NCBI GenBank assembly: GCA_947177415.1
Contig: CAMWUK010000004.1
Location: forward strand, 1-64,000
Reading direction: 5' to 3'
DNA: 64,000 nt
Origin: an uncultured Clostridiaceae bacterium
Lineage (GTDB): Bacteria > Bacillota > Clostridia > Lachnospirales > Lachnospiraceae
Shown: positions 54,002 through 63,754 of the stretch, piece after piece
Numbering within the stretch: position 1 is the first letter of the stretch
How the letters are laid out: each line of letters begins with the position of its first letter
The notes under the pieces: generated by a model
The model's database searches: none
Told to the model about the DNA's origin: nothing
Seen by the model: only the letters and a program-made list of their open reading frames with translations
Position numbers and translations under genes: made by a program

Positions 54002-54367
54002 TCACACTTTTTGCTCTCGTATAATTCTCTCTAATTGTTCTATTACTCCAGCAGATAAATCTTGCACTCTTAAAAAATCAGAAATAAAAGTTTCCAAAGA
54101 ATCATTGTATAATTTCTGAATCAAACTTAAGGTTTCAATTTGCTGAATTGCTCTTTTAGAGATGGCAGCCCGGCAAATAAATCCCGGTTCTTCACGAACC
54201 ACTACTCCTTTATTAATTAATCGTTTGATAACGGTATATGTAGTATTTTTCTCCCAGCCAACATATTCTTTAATAATCTTTGCCATATCCTTTGCTGCCA
54301 AACTCTTGTTGGACCAAAGCAATTCCATAATATTTAATTCACCTTCATGTAAACGTATTTCTTTCAT
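54002..54367 (-). CDS. BlaI/MecI/CopY-family repressor, orphan
   Basis: 121 residues: a winged helix (LHEGELNIMELLWSNKSLAA, TTYTVIKRLINKGV) and a C-terminal dimerisation part. BlaI/MecI repressors are normally encoded with a BlaR1-type sensor protease or a CopA/CopZ target. Neither is present; the expected downstream position is occupied by a palindromic repeat. Its targets are unknown. Confidence 0.85.
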   Translation of the reverse strand: MKEIRLHEGELNIMELLWSNKSLAAKDMAKIIKEYVGWEKNTTYTVIKRLINKGVVVREEPGFICRAAISKRAIQQIETLSLIQKLYNDSLETFISDFLRVQDLSAGVIEQLERIIREQKV

Positions 54368-54404
54368 TTCACTCTCTTCCTCTCCTGCCTGTTAGTTTTT
54401 CATA

Positions 54405-54552
54405 TTTATTCCCGCGAAGCAACGAGCCAAGTGCGAGCTTGCTCGAATTTGGCGACTGCTGCGAGGGTCAAATACCCCGCCCCTTGGGGCGAACTTGCTA
54501 AAAAGAAGCTAGGTCATGCCCCATAGCTTGCTGCGGAGTATTTGATTTAAAT
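54405..54552. repeat. Element F: GC-rich multihairpin block
   Basis: In an otherwise AT-rich gap: GCCAA...TTGGC with CGAGCTTGCTCG at its tip, GCCCCTTGGGGC, AAGCTA/TAGCTT and a closing pair TCAAATAC/GTATTTGA. Base composition differs sharply from the surroundings. It resembles an intergenic palindromic repeat; no coding frame. The remaining 54553-54740 is AT-rich with nothing recognisable. Confidence 0.55.
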
Positions 54553-54740
54553 GTTGAATAGGTATATCATAACAGTTTTTTTTCTATTTGTATAGAATAA
54601 ATTTGAAAATTTTTATCTTTTTTTATTATTTTAAAATACTTGGAAACAACATGCCTCCCACAAACCCTTGTATATTTTAGTAGAAAAGCAAATAACACAA
54701 ATTCTACAGATGTAGTATTATATTTTGAAGCAAAAATACA

Positions 54741-54762
54741 GCAGACTACTTTTGTAGTCTGC
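54741..54762 (-). terminator. Terminator overlapping the rluD stop codon
   Basis: GCAGACTAC/GTAGTCTGC perfect stem whose loop and arm include the rluD stop (TAG). On the minus strand TGTATTTTTG follows. It ends the yggS-to-rluD cluster. Confidence 0.65.
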
Positions 54763-55666
54763 CTAATAATTCCAAATAATAAGCTGGTAAAGGTGCTTCA
54801 AATTCTATATATTTCTTTGTAGTGGGATGTATAAATCCCAAAACCATAGCATGTAAAGTCTGACCTTCTAATTTATAGGTATTTTTACCAGAACCATACA
54901 CATCATCTCCTAACAAAGGATGATGGATACTTGCCATATGCACACGAATCTGATGTGTTCTTCCAGTTTCCAACTGGCATTCAATATGAGCAAATTTTCC
55001 ATCCAAATTATCTAATACACGATAATGTGTAATGGCATGTTTTCCATTCCGTTCATTAATTGCCATTTTCTTTCTATCTGTAGGATGTCTCCCAATAGGA
55101 GCGTCAATGGTTCCATTAGAATCTTTGAAGGTATTCCACACAATGGCACGATATTTCCGGGTAATGGAATGTTCTTTTAATTGTTCTGCAATAAAACGAT
55201 GTGCCTTGTCATTTTTACAAGCAACAATTGCTCCTGTTGTATTTTTGTCAATACGATGAACAATTCCAGGACGCATAATTCCATTGATACCTGATAGCTG
55301 ATTTTTACAATGATATAATAATCCATTTACAATAGTTCCACTGTAGTGACCTGCCGCTGGGTGAACCACCATACCTTTTCCTTTATTAATAACAATAATA
55401 TCTTCATCTTCATATAATATATCCAACTCTATTGGTTCTGGTAAAATATCCAACCCTACTGGCTCTGGAATTACAAAAGAAACTTTGTCCTGCTCTTCTA
55501 CTCTGTAATTAGATTTTACTGTTTTTCCATTTACAATAACCTTGCCATCCTTCACTAACTTCTGTACAAAGGAACGGCTATATTCCTCACAATGGGAAGT
55601 AATTACCTTATCTATCCGATCTCCCCTATTCTGGCTTGAAATTGTAAATTCTACTAAACTTTCCAT
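54746..55666 (-). CDS. rluD: 23S rRNA pseudouridine synthase RluD-like
   Basis: 306 residues: an N-terminal S4 domain (residues 12-70) and a pseudouridylate synthase core with the catalytic Asp in VHRIDKNTTG (HRID, where HRLD is usual) and LETGRTHQIRVHM. It follows lspA by 3 nt on the minus strand, a pairing conserved across Firmicutes. Confidence 0.93.
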   Translation of the reverse strand: MESLVEFTISSQNRGDRIDKVITSHCEEYSRSFVQKLVKDGKVIVNGKTVKSNYRVEEQDKVSFVIPEPVGLDILPEPIELDILYEDEDIIVINKGKGMVVHPAAGHYSGTIVNGLLYHCKNQLSGINGIMRPGIVHRIDKNTTGAIVACKNDKAHRFIAEQLKEHSITRKYRAIVWNTFKDSNGTIDAPIGRHPTDRKKMAINERNGKHAITHYRVLDNLDGKFAHIECQLETGRTHQIRVHMASIHHPLLGDDVYGSGKNTYKLEGQTLHAMVLGFIHPTTKKYIEFEAPLPAYYLELLGRLQK

Positions 55667-55669
55667 ATA

Positions 55670-56140
55670 CTATTCCTCTTCTTCCTTTGAAAATGCCACA
55701 AGTAGTATTAGTAAAACAGCAGAAATAGTCACATAACAATCTGCTATATTAAAAATAGGGAAATCTATTAACTTAAAATACAGAAAATCAATTACATATC
55801 CCCGGAAGAACCGGTCAATCCAATTTCCAAAAGCTCCAGAAGCCATTAGAACAAAGCAGAAAGATAACCATTTATTCCCTGGTTTTTTAGATGTGTACCA
55901 AAAGCAGCCAACAATTACAAAAAAGACGATGATAGAAATAATAGATAAAAGAAAGGTATTTCCCCTAAATAATCCAAAAGCGGCTCCAGTATTTCCACCT
56001 TCAAGATAACAAAATTCAAAAACATTAGGAAAGACAGAAAACGCATTCTGTCCTTCTAAATATAACTTTGCTATATATTTTGTAATTTGATCAAAAAAAA
56101 CTAATACAATTAAAATAATTCCTGCCAACCATTTTTTCAT
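55670..56140 (-). CDS. lspA: Lipoprotein signal peptidase (signal peptidase II)
   Basis: 156-residue membrane aspartic protease with four hydrophobic spans. The catalytic Asp residues lie in GNWIDRFFRGYVIDF and in NIADCYVT. It removes signal peptides from prolipoproteins such as the binding protein at 6712. Confidence 0.94.
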   Translation of the reverse strand: MKKWLAGIILIVLVFFDQITKYIAKLYLEGQNAFSVFPNVFEFCYLEGGNTGAAFGLFRGNTFLLSIISIIVFFVIVGCFWYTSKKPGNKWLSFCFVLMASGAFGNWIDRFFRGYVIDFLYFKLIDFPIFNIADCYVTISAVLLILLVAFSKEEEE

Positions 56141-56179
56141 AAAAACTCCATTCCTGATGTCAAAATAAATTCGTAAATC

Positions 56180-57271
56180 TTACTTATTCACAATGTAGCG
56201 GAATCCTTCTAACATTTCTTCTGTTGTAACAGTAGAATCAATAATGGACTTTCCGATTTCCTCCAAAAGAATAAATTTGATTTTTCCAGCTTCCATTTTT
56301 TTATCATTTTTTGTTATTTCAATCAATTCCTGTTCATCTAAATTTTGTACAGAAACAGGTAAATGAAGTCTGCTTAAGGTATCCTTCATTTGTTCTATAT
56401 CTGCCATAGAAAGGTATCCATGCTTATAAGAAATATATGCTGCAGCTACCATTCCAATTGAAACACATTCTCCATGAAGAAGTTTAAAATGCATCATTTT
56501 TTCAATAGCATGTCCCAAAGTATGCCCAAAGTTTAAAGTAGCACGAATACCTAACTCTTTCGGATCTTCTTCCACTACAACTCGTTTATTGTCACAGCTT
56601 CGATAAATCATGTATTCCAAGGTATCTAAGTCTCTCTGGCACAATCCCTCAATATGTTCTTTTATCCATGTGTTAAACTCTGTATCTTGAATGTAACCAT
56701 ATTTAGTTACTTCGCCAAATCCACTGAAATATATACGGTCATCTAAGGTTTTTAATGTTGCTGTATTAATATATACAGCTTTTGGCTGCTTAAATGCACC
56801 AATCATATTTTTGTAAGCTTGAAAATCAACTCCTGTTTTTCCTCCAATACTACTATCTACCATAGATAATAAAGTAGTTGGCAACTGGATAAAAGAGATT
56901 CCTCGCAAATATGTGGCTGCTACATATCCTGTCAAATCTCCTACTACACCACCACCAAGAGCAATCAGGAAATCCTTTCTGTCAAATTTGGATGCAATTA
57001 AATATTCATAGAGCTGATATACTGATTCTAAATTCTTATATTCTTCTCCTGGTTTTAAAGTAAAGGTTTCTACAACAGAAGCATAATCCTTTGCAATATC
57101 TACTACTTCTTCCATATAGAAGTGACTAATTGTAGTGTCTGATACAATACAAATCCGATGATTTGAAGTATGCAGAGAAGAAAAAACTTCTTTTAAAGCA
57201 TTATAATTATGTTCAATTCTTATATCATAAATTGGTGTTCCGTTTTCTTTAACCTGAATTAGCTTACTCAT
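56180..57271 (-). CDS. aroB: 3-dehydroquinate synthase
   Basis: Second enzyme of the shikimate pathway; NAD- and metal-dependent. 363 residues with GGGVVGDLTGYVAATYLRG and the metal histidine regions GHTLGHAIE and LLHGECVSIG. Other aro genes are absent here. It sits between divIVA and lspA, an unusual place for it, on the same strand and possibly read with lspA-rluD. Confidence 0.94.
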   Translation of the reverse strand: MSKLIQVKENGTPIYDIRIEHNYNALKEVFSSLHTSNHRICIVSDTTISHFYMEEVVDIAKDYASVVETFTLKPGEEYKNLESVYQLYEYLIASKFDRKDFLIALGGGVVGDLTGYVAATYLRGISFIQLPTTLLSMVDSSIGGKTGVDFQAYKNMIGAFKQPKAVYINTATLKTLDDRIYFSGFGEVTKYGYIQDTEFNTWIKEHIEGLCQRDLDTLEYMIYRSCDNKRVVVEEDPKELGIRATLNFGHTLGHAIEKMMHFKLLHGECVSIGMVAAAYISYKHGYLSMADIEQMKDTLSRLHLPVSVQNLDEQELIEITKNDKKMEAGKIKFILLEEIGKSIIDSTVTTEEMLEGFRYIVNK

Positions 57272-57407
57272 AAACGATTCCTCCCTTGTTATTTTAAATA
57301 TAGTAAACGATCATTCCGCTCTTTGAGGCATTACCATAAAGGAAAAGAACGGATGCATATATGGTAAATATAGATTTATTACCATTTCTGCAACCGTTCC
57401 TTGTCAT

Positions 57408-59456
57408 TTATAGTTCTGATTCAAATTCCCGGAAGCTCTTAAATTTAGGAGTTTCTCCTTGTTTTGAACCATAAACATTTTGATTATTAACCATCTCAAA
57501 GTCCAAAGAATTTTCTTCCTCTACATTAGGTGTTATGCGAAAAGCACTTTCAGATTGTTCTGAAAGCTGGTGAAAGAAATTATCTTCAGCAGAATTTGCT
57601 TTTTCTGGCTTATTAAAAGTAATTGTTTCTTTGGAAATCTTAGTGTCTTTTTTTGTCATATCTAAAGGTTCAAAAGAAAGGAAATCATCCATCAATGGAG
57701 GTGGTGTTTCTTTCTTAGGTTGTTCTTCCTCTAAAGACTGCACAGTTGCTTTGGGAAGATCTACAGGAGAATTCTCAAGTTCCTGTTGCTGTTTTAAATC
57801 CTGTAAAGTAACAGTAGGTTCGCTGTCATCATTCTTATGCAAAGCACGAAAAATATCTGCAGGGTCTTGCTCCTTTTTCTGTTCCTGTTCTTTAGAAGGT
57901 GCTGATGTATGAGAATAATTATGATAATGATCGGATTTCAACATTGCCAATTGCTTTTCTTCCTGCTCCCGTAATCTCTCTAACTGCATTCTTTCAATTC
58001 GCTTCATTTCTTCTAAACTAACACCACTATTATGCTGTGTAACTTTTTTGTTTTCAATAGGAACTGGTGTTGCCTCAACTTCCTGTAAATTTTCTTCTGC
58101 AATATTAGAAGAATTTGAATTCTCTTCTTCTATTGGTACAGTCTGTGAGACATCTTTCAAAGCATCTTCAGATTCCGGAATAGAAATAGTATCCTCTACC
58201 AGATTAGTTTGTACTGGTATTTCAGTTTCCTGCACAGGATCAAAAGTAATATCTTGATCCATTTCCATATTCGAATCATTAATAGTTATATTAGTATCTA
58301 AATCATTAACCGGCATATTAACATTCGAATTATTAACTGGTATATTAACATTCAAATCATTAATCGGCATATTAACATTCAAATCATTAACCGGAACATT
58401 AACATTCGAATCATTAACCGGAACATTAGCATTCGAATCATTAACTGGAACATTAACATTTAAATCATTAACTGGCATATTATTTTCCGTGAAAGAATAT
58501 GGTCCTTCATACTCTTGTGCAAAATCATCAAAATCATCTACAGCATCCTCCTCTGAAACTGTATCCCATGGGTCAACTGTAGAACCAGGACCAGTAACTT
58601 CACGAAATTCATGAACCTCAACAACTTCCCCTCTGGCATCCACATATATTTTCTTTTCTTCTTCAGGATTTTCCGTTTGAATAGGAGTCTCTATAGCCTT
58701 CACAATTTCTTGACTACTATCTATAGTATCCTGTTCTGGTTCTGTCAAATCCTCCTTCAAAGAAACTACATCCTCTTCTATAGGACGTATTGCTCTCAAA
58801 ATAGGAGCATCCAGATTATATGCCTCACTTTCCAATACTTGCATTTGTGCTGTTGCAAGCTGTTTATATTGAGACTTATATTGCTCATATTGTTGTATAA
58901 GTGTCATAATCTGTGAGTGAATTCTTCTCAACTCTCCATTAGCAGATGCAATTTCTTGATCTGCCGTTTGTTTGGCATCATGTATAATATTCTTTGCCTT
59001 ATCATCTGCTTCTTTTTTATAAGAATCTGCTTGCATTCTTATATCTTTTTCGTAAGAATCTGCTTGCATTCTTTTATCTTTTTCATAAGCATCTGCTCGC
59101 ATTTTTACTTCTTTTTCATAAGCATCTGCCCGCATTTGTGCTTCTTTTGTTATTGCATTGGCACGGGATTGTGCTTCCTTTTCCATAGCAACTGCCTTTA
59201 CTTCGGCTGCCTGCATAGTCTCTGAGGTAGTTTTTTCTGCCAGTACAAGTGCTTTTTGAAGCGATTTTTCCATGTTCTTATAATATTGAACACCCTCGCT
59301 TAATACACCCAATTTATCCTTTAATTCTATATTTTCTTTAAGAAGTACCTCATATTCTCTTCGCAGTGTACCAATGTATTCCTCTGTCTCTCTTTTTTTA
59401 TATCCACCAACACCAGATTTAATCTTTTCTGCTGAAATATCTTCTGCTTTAAGCAT
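57408..59456 (-). CDS. Large DivIVA-family protein with two repeat arrays
   Basis: 682 residues, against about 160-260 in common DivIVA. Residues 1-95: DivIVA N-terminal domain and coiled coil (AEKIKSGVGGYKKRETEEYI), the polar-targeting part. Residues about 96-149: 11-residue repeats (RADAYEKEVKM, QADSYEKDIRM) that extend the coiled coil. Residues about 325-396: eight 9-residue repeats (VPVNDSNVN and variants, 27 bp each). The rest is acidic and disordered. Location next to ylmH-yggT-sepF supports a division or polarity role. Confidence 0.85.
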   Translation of the reverse strand: MLKAEDISAEKIKSGVGGYKKRETEEYIGTLRREYEVLLKENIELKDKLGVLSEGVQYYKNMEKSLQKALVLAEKTTSETMQAAEVKAVAMEKEAQSRANAITKEAQMRADAYEKEVKMRADAYEKDKRMQADSYEKDIRMQADSYKKEADDKAKNIIHDAKQTADQEIASANGELRRIHSQIMTLIQQYEQYKSQYKQLATAQMQVLESEAYNLDAPILRAIRPIEEDVVSLKEDLTEPEQDTIDSSQEIVKAIETPIQTENPEEEKKIYVDARGEVVEVHEFREVTGPGSTVDPWDTVSEEDAVDDFDDFAQEYEGPYSFTENNMPVNDLNVNVPVNDSNANVPVNDSNVNVPVNDLNVNMPINDLNVNIPVNNSNVNMPVNDLDTNITINDSNMEMDQDITFDPVQETEIPVQTNLVEDTISIPESEDALKDVSQTVPIEEENSNSSNIAEENLQEVEATPVPIENKKVTQHNSGVSLEEMKRIERMQLERLREQEEKQLAMLKSDHYHNYSHTSAPSKEQEQKKEQDPADIFRALHKNDDSEPTVTLQDLKQQQELENSPVDLPKATVQSLEEEQPKKETPPPLMDDFLSFEPLDMTKKDTKISKETITFNKPEKANSAEDNFFHQLSEQSESAFRITPNVEEENSLDFEMVNNQNVYGSKQGETPKFKSFREFESEL

Positions 59457-59473
59457 CCTCTAATCCCTTCCTC

Positions 59474-60235
59474 CTATACATACTTTTTAAGAATAACCTT
59501 GACTTTACCTTTTTTTGTTATTCCATGTTCTTCTTTATATAAGAACTTCCCTTTTCCGCGTACGGAAATAATATCCTCATTTTTTAGTATGTAGCTATTT
59601 GATGTAATTTGTCTTCCGTTTACAAAAACTTTTCCACTTGAAATCAAAGAAACCATACTACTTCTGGATTCCCGGAAAGCCAAAGCTATCAAACTATCTA
59701 ACCGGACAGAAGAAACTGTTCCATTAATTTCTTGAAACTGTTGAGTATAAGAAAAACTATTTGTTACTATGTTGCAGCATACATTGGTATGACGTACCTT
59801 GGTCAAACTATTACAAAGGTAATCTGCCAAAGTCTCTTCAACAAATATATATGCCATTTTTTCTTGTATTAAAATATCTCCAATTTTCCTGCGTTCAATC
59901 CCCAGATTTAAAATAGCACCTAAATAATCACGATGTGATAATTTTTCTGCAAATTTATCATGAACTGGTGCAATTTGTACTGTAGATAAAGGAAAATTTT
60001 CTTTTCTAATTTCCTCACAAGAAAAACATAACATTTTTCGTTCTGCAGCATCTATTCCTCCCCAAAAAGAATATTCTACAGAAGGTAATTCTGACAACAA
60101 ACCATAAAAAAGGGACTGTTCATTAAGGTTTAAAAAATCAGAATAAGTAGAATATCCCTTATAAAATGCATGATTTGCTAATTCCTGCAAACGTTTATTG
60201 CATATCATGTCTTCTTTATCATTTTGTGTTGCCAT
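59474..60235 (-). CDS. YlmH-family S4-domain RNA-binding protein
   Basis: 253 residues: an N-terminal YlmH domain and a C-terminal S4 domain (SLIALAFRESRSSMVSLISS, GKVFVNGRQI). YlmH homologues bind stalled ribosome-tRNA complexes and aid rescue; the link to division is by neighbourhood only. It lies 17 nt upstream of divIVA. Confidence 0.88.
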   Translation of the reverse strand: MATQNDKEDMICNKRLQELANHAFYKGYSTYSDFLNLNEQSLFYGLLSELPSVEYSFWGGIDAAERKMLCFSCEEIRKENFPLSTVQIAPVHDKFAEKLSHRDYLGAILNLGIERRKIGDILIQEKMAYIFVEETLADYLCNSLTKVRHTNVCCNIVTNSFSYTQQFQEINGTVSSVRLDSLIALAFRESRSSMVSLISSGKVFVNGRQITSNSYILKNEDIISVRGKGKFLYKEEHGITKKGKVKVILKKYV

Positions 60236-60258
60236 AAAAACACCTCATTTAGCATTTT

Positions 60259-60516
60259 TTATGGTTTCCTTATAAAAGTACGAATAAATAAGATAACCAT
60301 AATCGAAATAATTGCTGAGAAATCTGCCTTGGACTGCATAACAGAACGCTTCATTAATTTTTGTATTGGATACAATAGAGGAGCCACCAAATCACAAAGA
60401 ACTTCCCGCAGCCATCCCTTTTGCAATACAATCATTCCAACAGTATATATCCACAAAATACATTCCAAAAAAATGCAATACCAATCTATGCATGTTATCA
60501 AAAGTGAATCTGTCAT
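60259..60516 (-). CDS. YggT-family membrane protein
   Basis: 85 residues with two hydrophobic helices (residues 7-30 and 66-82) and the YggT stretch VAPLLYPIQKLM between them. Function unclear; always in this division cluster in Firmicutes. Confidence 0.8.
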   Translation of the reverse strand: MTDSLLITCIDWYCIFLECILWIYTVGMIVLQKGWLREVLCDLVAPLLYPIQKLMKRSVMQSKADFSAIISIMVILFIRTFIRKP

Positions 60517-60521
60517 ATATT

Positions 60522-61076
60522 TTAGAATCCTTTATTTATAGTCAAAGCATTCTTCTTATCTTCTGGAACAAAATCCAAATAATCACCAGAAATATCTACA
60601 TTATCAGGTGAAAAGATAAAGATATATTTTGAAATTCTATGTAACTTCCCATTAATGGAAAAGATACATCCAGAAATGAAGTCCATAATACGTTGTGCTT
60701 CATCTTCGTCAAATCCTTCCAAATTCACTACTACAGCCTGTCCACTAAGTAAAATTTCACATACTTCCTGAGAATCCTCAAAAGAAGAAGGCTTTACAAT
60801 ATGAACTTCTAAAGGTTTTGTTGTTGCACGCATAGGAACAACTTTAGATTGGCGTTCTGCTTTTGCTACACGTTCTCTTCTAGGTTCTTCTTCCGCTTCC
60901 TCTCTCTGAGATGAATAAGTTCTTCTGCTTGCTTTTCTTTCCTGTGCTTCCACACGACGGGAACTGCGGACTACAGGCTCATCTTTTACTTCATCCTCAT
61001 AGTCATCATAATCATCATATTCATCATCATCATTTAATTTAAAATAGTCTAAAATTCCATTAATTGAAAGCATCAT
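60522..61076 (-). CDS. sepF: Cell division protein SepF
   Basis: FtsZ-associated ring protein that bends membranes. 184 residues: an amphipathic N-terminus, an acidic run (DDDEYDDYDDYEDE), an Arg/Glu-rich linker and the C-terminal SepF core (VHIVKPSSFEDSQEV, VVVNLEGFD, FIFSPDNV). Two adjacent ATGs; GGAG precedes both. Confidence 0.93.
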   Translation of the reverse strand: MMLSINGILDYFKLNDDDEYDDYDDYEDEVKDEPVVRSSRRVEAQERKASRRTYSSQREEAEEEPRRERVAKAERQSKVVPMRATTKPLEVHIVKPSSFEDSQEVCEILLSGQAVVVNLEGFDEDEAQRIMDFISGCIFSINGKLHRISKYIFIFSPDNVDISGDYLDFVPEDKKNALTINKGF

Positions 61077-61138
61077 ATCAATCTCCTATCTACTCATTTC
61101 ATTTTAGGTAAGTCATACAATATTTTAACACCTAAGTT

Positions 61139-61843
61139 CTAAATTGTATAGTTTCTTTCACCAAATATTCCTGTTCCAACACGGATCATAGTTGCCCCTT
61201 CTTCAATAGCAACCTGATAATCTCCGGTCATTCCCATCGATAGTATTTCCATTCTTATATTATCAGCATTTTCGCTTCTCATGTCAACAAAAAGTTTGTA
61301 CATTTCAGAAAAATATTTCCGATTTTCTTCTGCATTTTCCACGTAAGGTGCAATCGTCATTAGTCCCTTTACACATACGTGCTTCAAATTCGCTATTTCT
61401 CTAAGTAACCCCCGTACTTCTTCCTTCGCAACTCCAAACTTACTATCTTCCTTAGCAATATTTACTTCAATGAGTATGTTAACAGTGATTCCTTTTTTCT
61501 TTGCTTCCTCCTCAATCTGCATGGCAAGCCTCATAGAATCTACTGAGTGAATTAAGCAAACACTGTCTAAAATATATTTTACCTTATTTCTTTGCAAATG
61601 TCCAATCAAATGCCAATTTAACTTTTCTGGAATTACTTCTATTTTACTTGTAAGTTCTTGTACCTTATTTTCTCCAAAATCCCGGATACCATAAGCCATA
61701 GCTTCCCGGATATCTTCCACAGGTTTTGTTTTACTTACTGCAATCAAAGTTACCTCATTAGGGTCTCTGCCTACCTTTTTACATGCTTTTACAATATTTT
61801 CTTCTACTTCTTTTAAATTTTCATGAATCAATTTTTCCATCAC
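61139..61843 (-). CDS. PLP homeostasis protein YggS/YlmE
   Basis: 234-residue pyridoxal-phosphate-binding barrel protein without known catalysis; balances B6 and amino-acid pools. PLP lysine in TLIAVSKTKPVE, then FGENKVQEL and a C-terminal SMGMTGDYQVAIEEG phosphate site. Usual partner of sepF. Confidence 0.93.
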   Translation of the reverse strand: MMEKLIHENLKEVEENIVKACKKVGRDPNEVTLIAVSKTKPVEDIREAMAYGIRDFGENKVQELTSKIEVIPEKLNWHLIGHLQRNKVKYILDSVCLIHSVDSMRLAMQIEEEAKKKGITVNILIEVNIAKEDSKFGVAKEEVRGLLREIANLKHVCVKGLMTIAPYVENAEENRKYFSEMYKLFVDMRSENADNIRMEILSMGMTGDYQVAIEEGATMIRVGTGIFGERNYTI

Positions 61844-61848
61844 CTTTC

Positions 61849-63279
61849 TTATTTCCCCTTATAATTATGAATCATGGCATCTTCCGTCACTGTAGCGGCA
61901 TCTACTACAATATGATCATAATTAGCAGCACCATTTTCTAATCCACTCTGCACAATGCTATATTCTTCATTTTTATATAAAATCTTAACCATACGGAATA
62001 AACAATAACCATAGTTAATATTATAAACACCCTTTAATTTTTTTGTCTTAGCTATCTGATAACGATCTTGTGTTTCCTGATTACGAATCCACACCCCATC
62101 AGAAAATAATTCTTTATCTACATAAGCTGTGCCATTTTCTGATACATAGTATGTATCGGCTTGTACAAACTTAAAAGTTACCTCGCCACTCTTATCATAA
62201 GTTTCTTGTATCAAACCGGTATCTCCTGAATCACCGCCTTCTGTAAAATAACTGGCAGGAACTGTGTAAAACTCTTTTTCTACAATAGCTGTATTTGGAA
62301 TCTTTAACCCTTCCACTGTTGCCAGATTAATCTCTACATCTAAAAACCGGTCATTAATAAAATGAATAACATAGTTATTTAAAGTAACTTCTGCATAATA
62401 GCCATCTTTTTTTGTAAAAGTCCGAAAAGGTACTGTAACAGATAAATTTTCTTTTACAAAAGTGATGGACACATAAGGCGTCTTTTTACTCTCTTTTTCA
62501 ATAGAAAGTAAGCGGTTATACAAATCTTCTGACAAATTCAATACAAGACTCCAATTTTCATCTGTTATAAGCTTATATGCTGCCTCTCCCTTTGCCACCT
62601 TTTCAGAAGAACGAAGCTGCTTCTTTTCATAATTTTTCATGGAAAACATCTCAGAAGTAACATCTTCTGGTTTTGTATTTTCATATCCATCTATGGAATA
62701 CGATATAATACCACTTGTATCTGTCTTGACACTATGATAAAGATTCGCTACATTATTATTTTCTAAAATTTTTTTCATATTTTTTTCCATACTGGAATTA
62801 GATAGTTCCAATAAAGAATTATCAAGATCATAAATAAAATCAGAAACACTTTGATATTGGTTTTTGGAATAGGTGCTACGAAAATCTGCTATATTATCCC
62901 AAAGCATCTCCCGCTCCTCTTTACTTAAAGAATTATCTATATTAGATTCTTTTAACATATTATAAATTTCACCAGTTTCATCTAAAGTATAAACTTTTGC
63001 ACCTTTGGCAATTTTTGTCCCATCACCATAATAAAAATTTAAATAGCCATTATTATTTGTATTCATTATAGTTTCTTCCCGGAAAACCATACCTACACAA
63101 CTATTGTTATCAGATATCTTTTTTTCTAAAACTTCGTAAACAGAAATATGTGGTTTTTTCATGTAAATAATAAAAATACTACATATATATACAAATATTA
63201 CTAAAAAGGCAATTCCTCCAATATTAAGATGAAAGGGAATGCGAAAAGGGACTACTTTTTTACTGCGTCTTCTTCCCAA
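61849..63279 (-). CDS. HlyD-like membrane-anchored protein
   Basis: 476 residues: a basic N-terminus, one membrane helix (residues about 18-37, IGGIAFLVIFVYICSIFIIY) and an extracellular part with beta-barrel and coiled regions like HlyD/efflux adaptors. No transporter gene is adjacent. It precedes yggS by 5 nt and heads the division cluster, a location conserved in Lachnospiraceae as far as I recall. Role unknown. Confidence 0.7.
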   Translation of the reverse strand: MGRRRSKKVVPFRIPFHLNIGGIAFLVIFVYICSIFIIYMKKPHISVYEVLEKKISDNNSCVGMVFREETIMNTNNNGYLNFYYGDGTKIAKGAKVYTLDETGEIYNMLKESNIDNSLSKEEREMLWDNIADFRSTYSKNQYQSVSDFIYDLDNSLLELSNSSMEKNMKKILENNNVANLYHSVKTDTSGIISYSIDGYENTKPEDVTSEMFSMKNYEKKQLRSSEKVAKGEAAYKLITDENWSLVLNLSEDLYNRLLSIEKESKKTPYVSITFVKENLSVTVPFRTFTKKDGYYAEVTLNNYVIHFINDRFLDVEINLATVEGLKIPNTAIVEKEFYTVPASYFTEGGDSGDTGLIQETYDKSGEVTFKFVQADTYYVSENGTAYVDKELFSDGVWIRNQETQDRYQIAKTKKLKGVYNINYGYCLFRMVKILYKNEEYSIVQSGLENGAANYDHIVVDAATVTEDAMIHNYKGK

Positions 63280-63468
63280 TGTCTATTCCTCCTTATTTTT
63301 CATAACAGTTCTAAACCTCAATTAAATGGATGATTAACTTTCGTGCAAAAAAAATACATATATAGTATACCACCCATTTGAGCAACGTGCAAGAACATAC
63401 AAGTGTATAAAAAAAAGGAATTGGTTTATACTATTAGCAGAAAAAATGAAACTATTAGGAGGTATCTA

Positions 63469-63669
63469 ATGAAAGCATTGGACTATTTGATTTTAATCTT
63501 AGTAATTATTGGTGCACTAAATTGGGGTCTGATTGGATTCTTTAGCTTTGATCTTATCCGGGTACTTTTTGGTGATATGTCACTACTCTCCAGAGTTATA
63601 TATACTATCGTGGGAATTTGTGGAATTTATGCCATTAGTTACTTTGGAAGAATCCGTAATAATCTATAA
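63469..63669 (+). CDS. DUF378 small membrane protein
   Basis: 66 residues with two membrane helices. MKALDYLILILVIIGALNWG and LIGFFSFDLIRVLFG match DUF378 end to end. TAGGAGG lies 6 nt before ATG 63469; the longer frame from 63403 has no site. Confidence 0.88.
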   Translation: MKALDYLILILVIIGALNWGLIGFFSFDLIRVLFGDMSLLSRVIYTIVGICGIYAISYFGRIRNNL

Positions 63670-63754
63670 CGAAAGTGGTACACTTATTGCAAAACCTGAT
63701 GTGTATGAACAAAGAGACCGAAGACCGATAGGTCAACAGGCATTTATTCGCAAG

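Noticed and set aside
57900..58500. Plus-strand open frames opposite the DivIVA gene
   Set aside because: They are shadows of the repetitive DivIVA coding sequence, with no ribosome sites.
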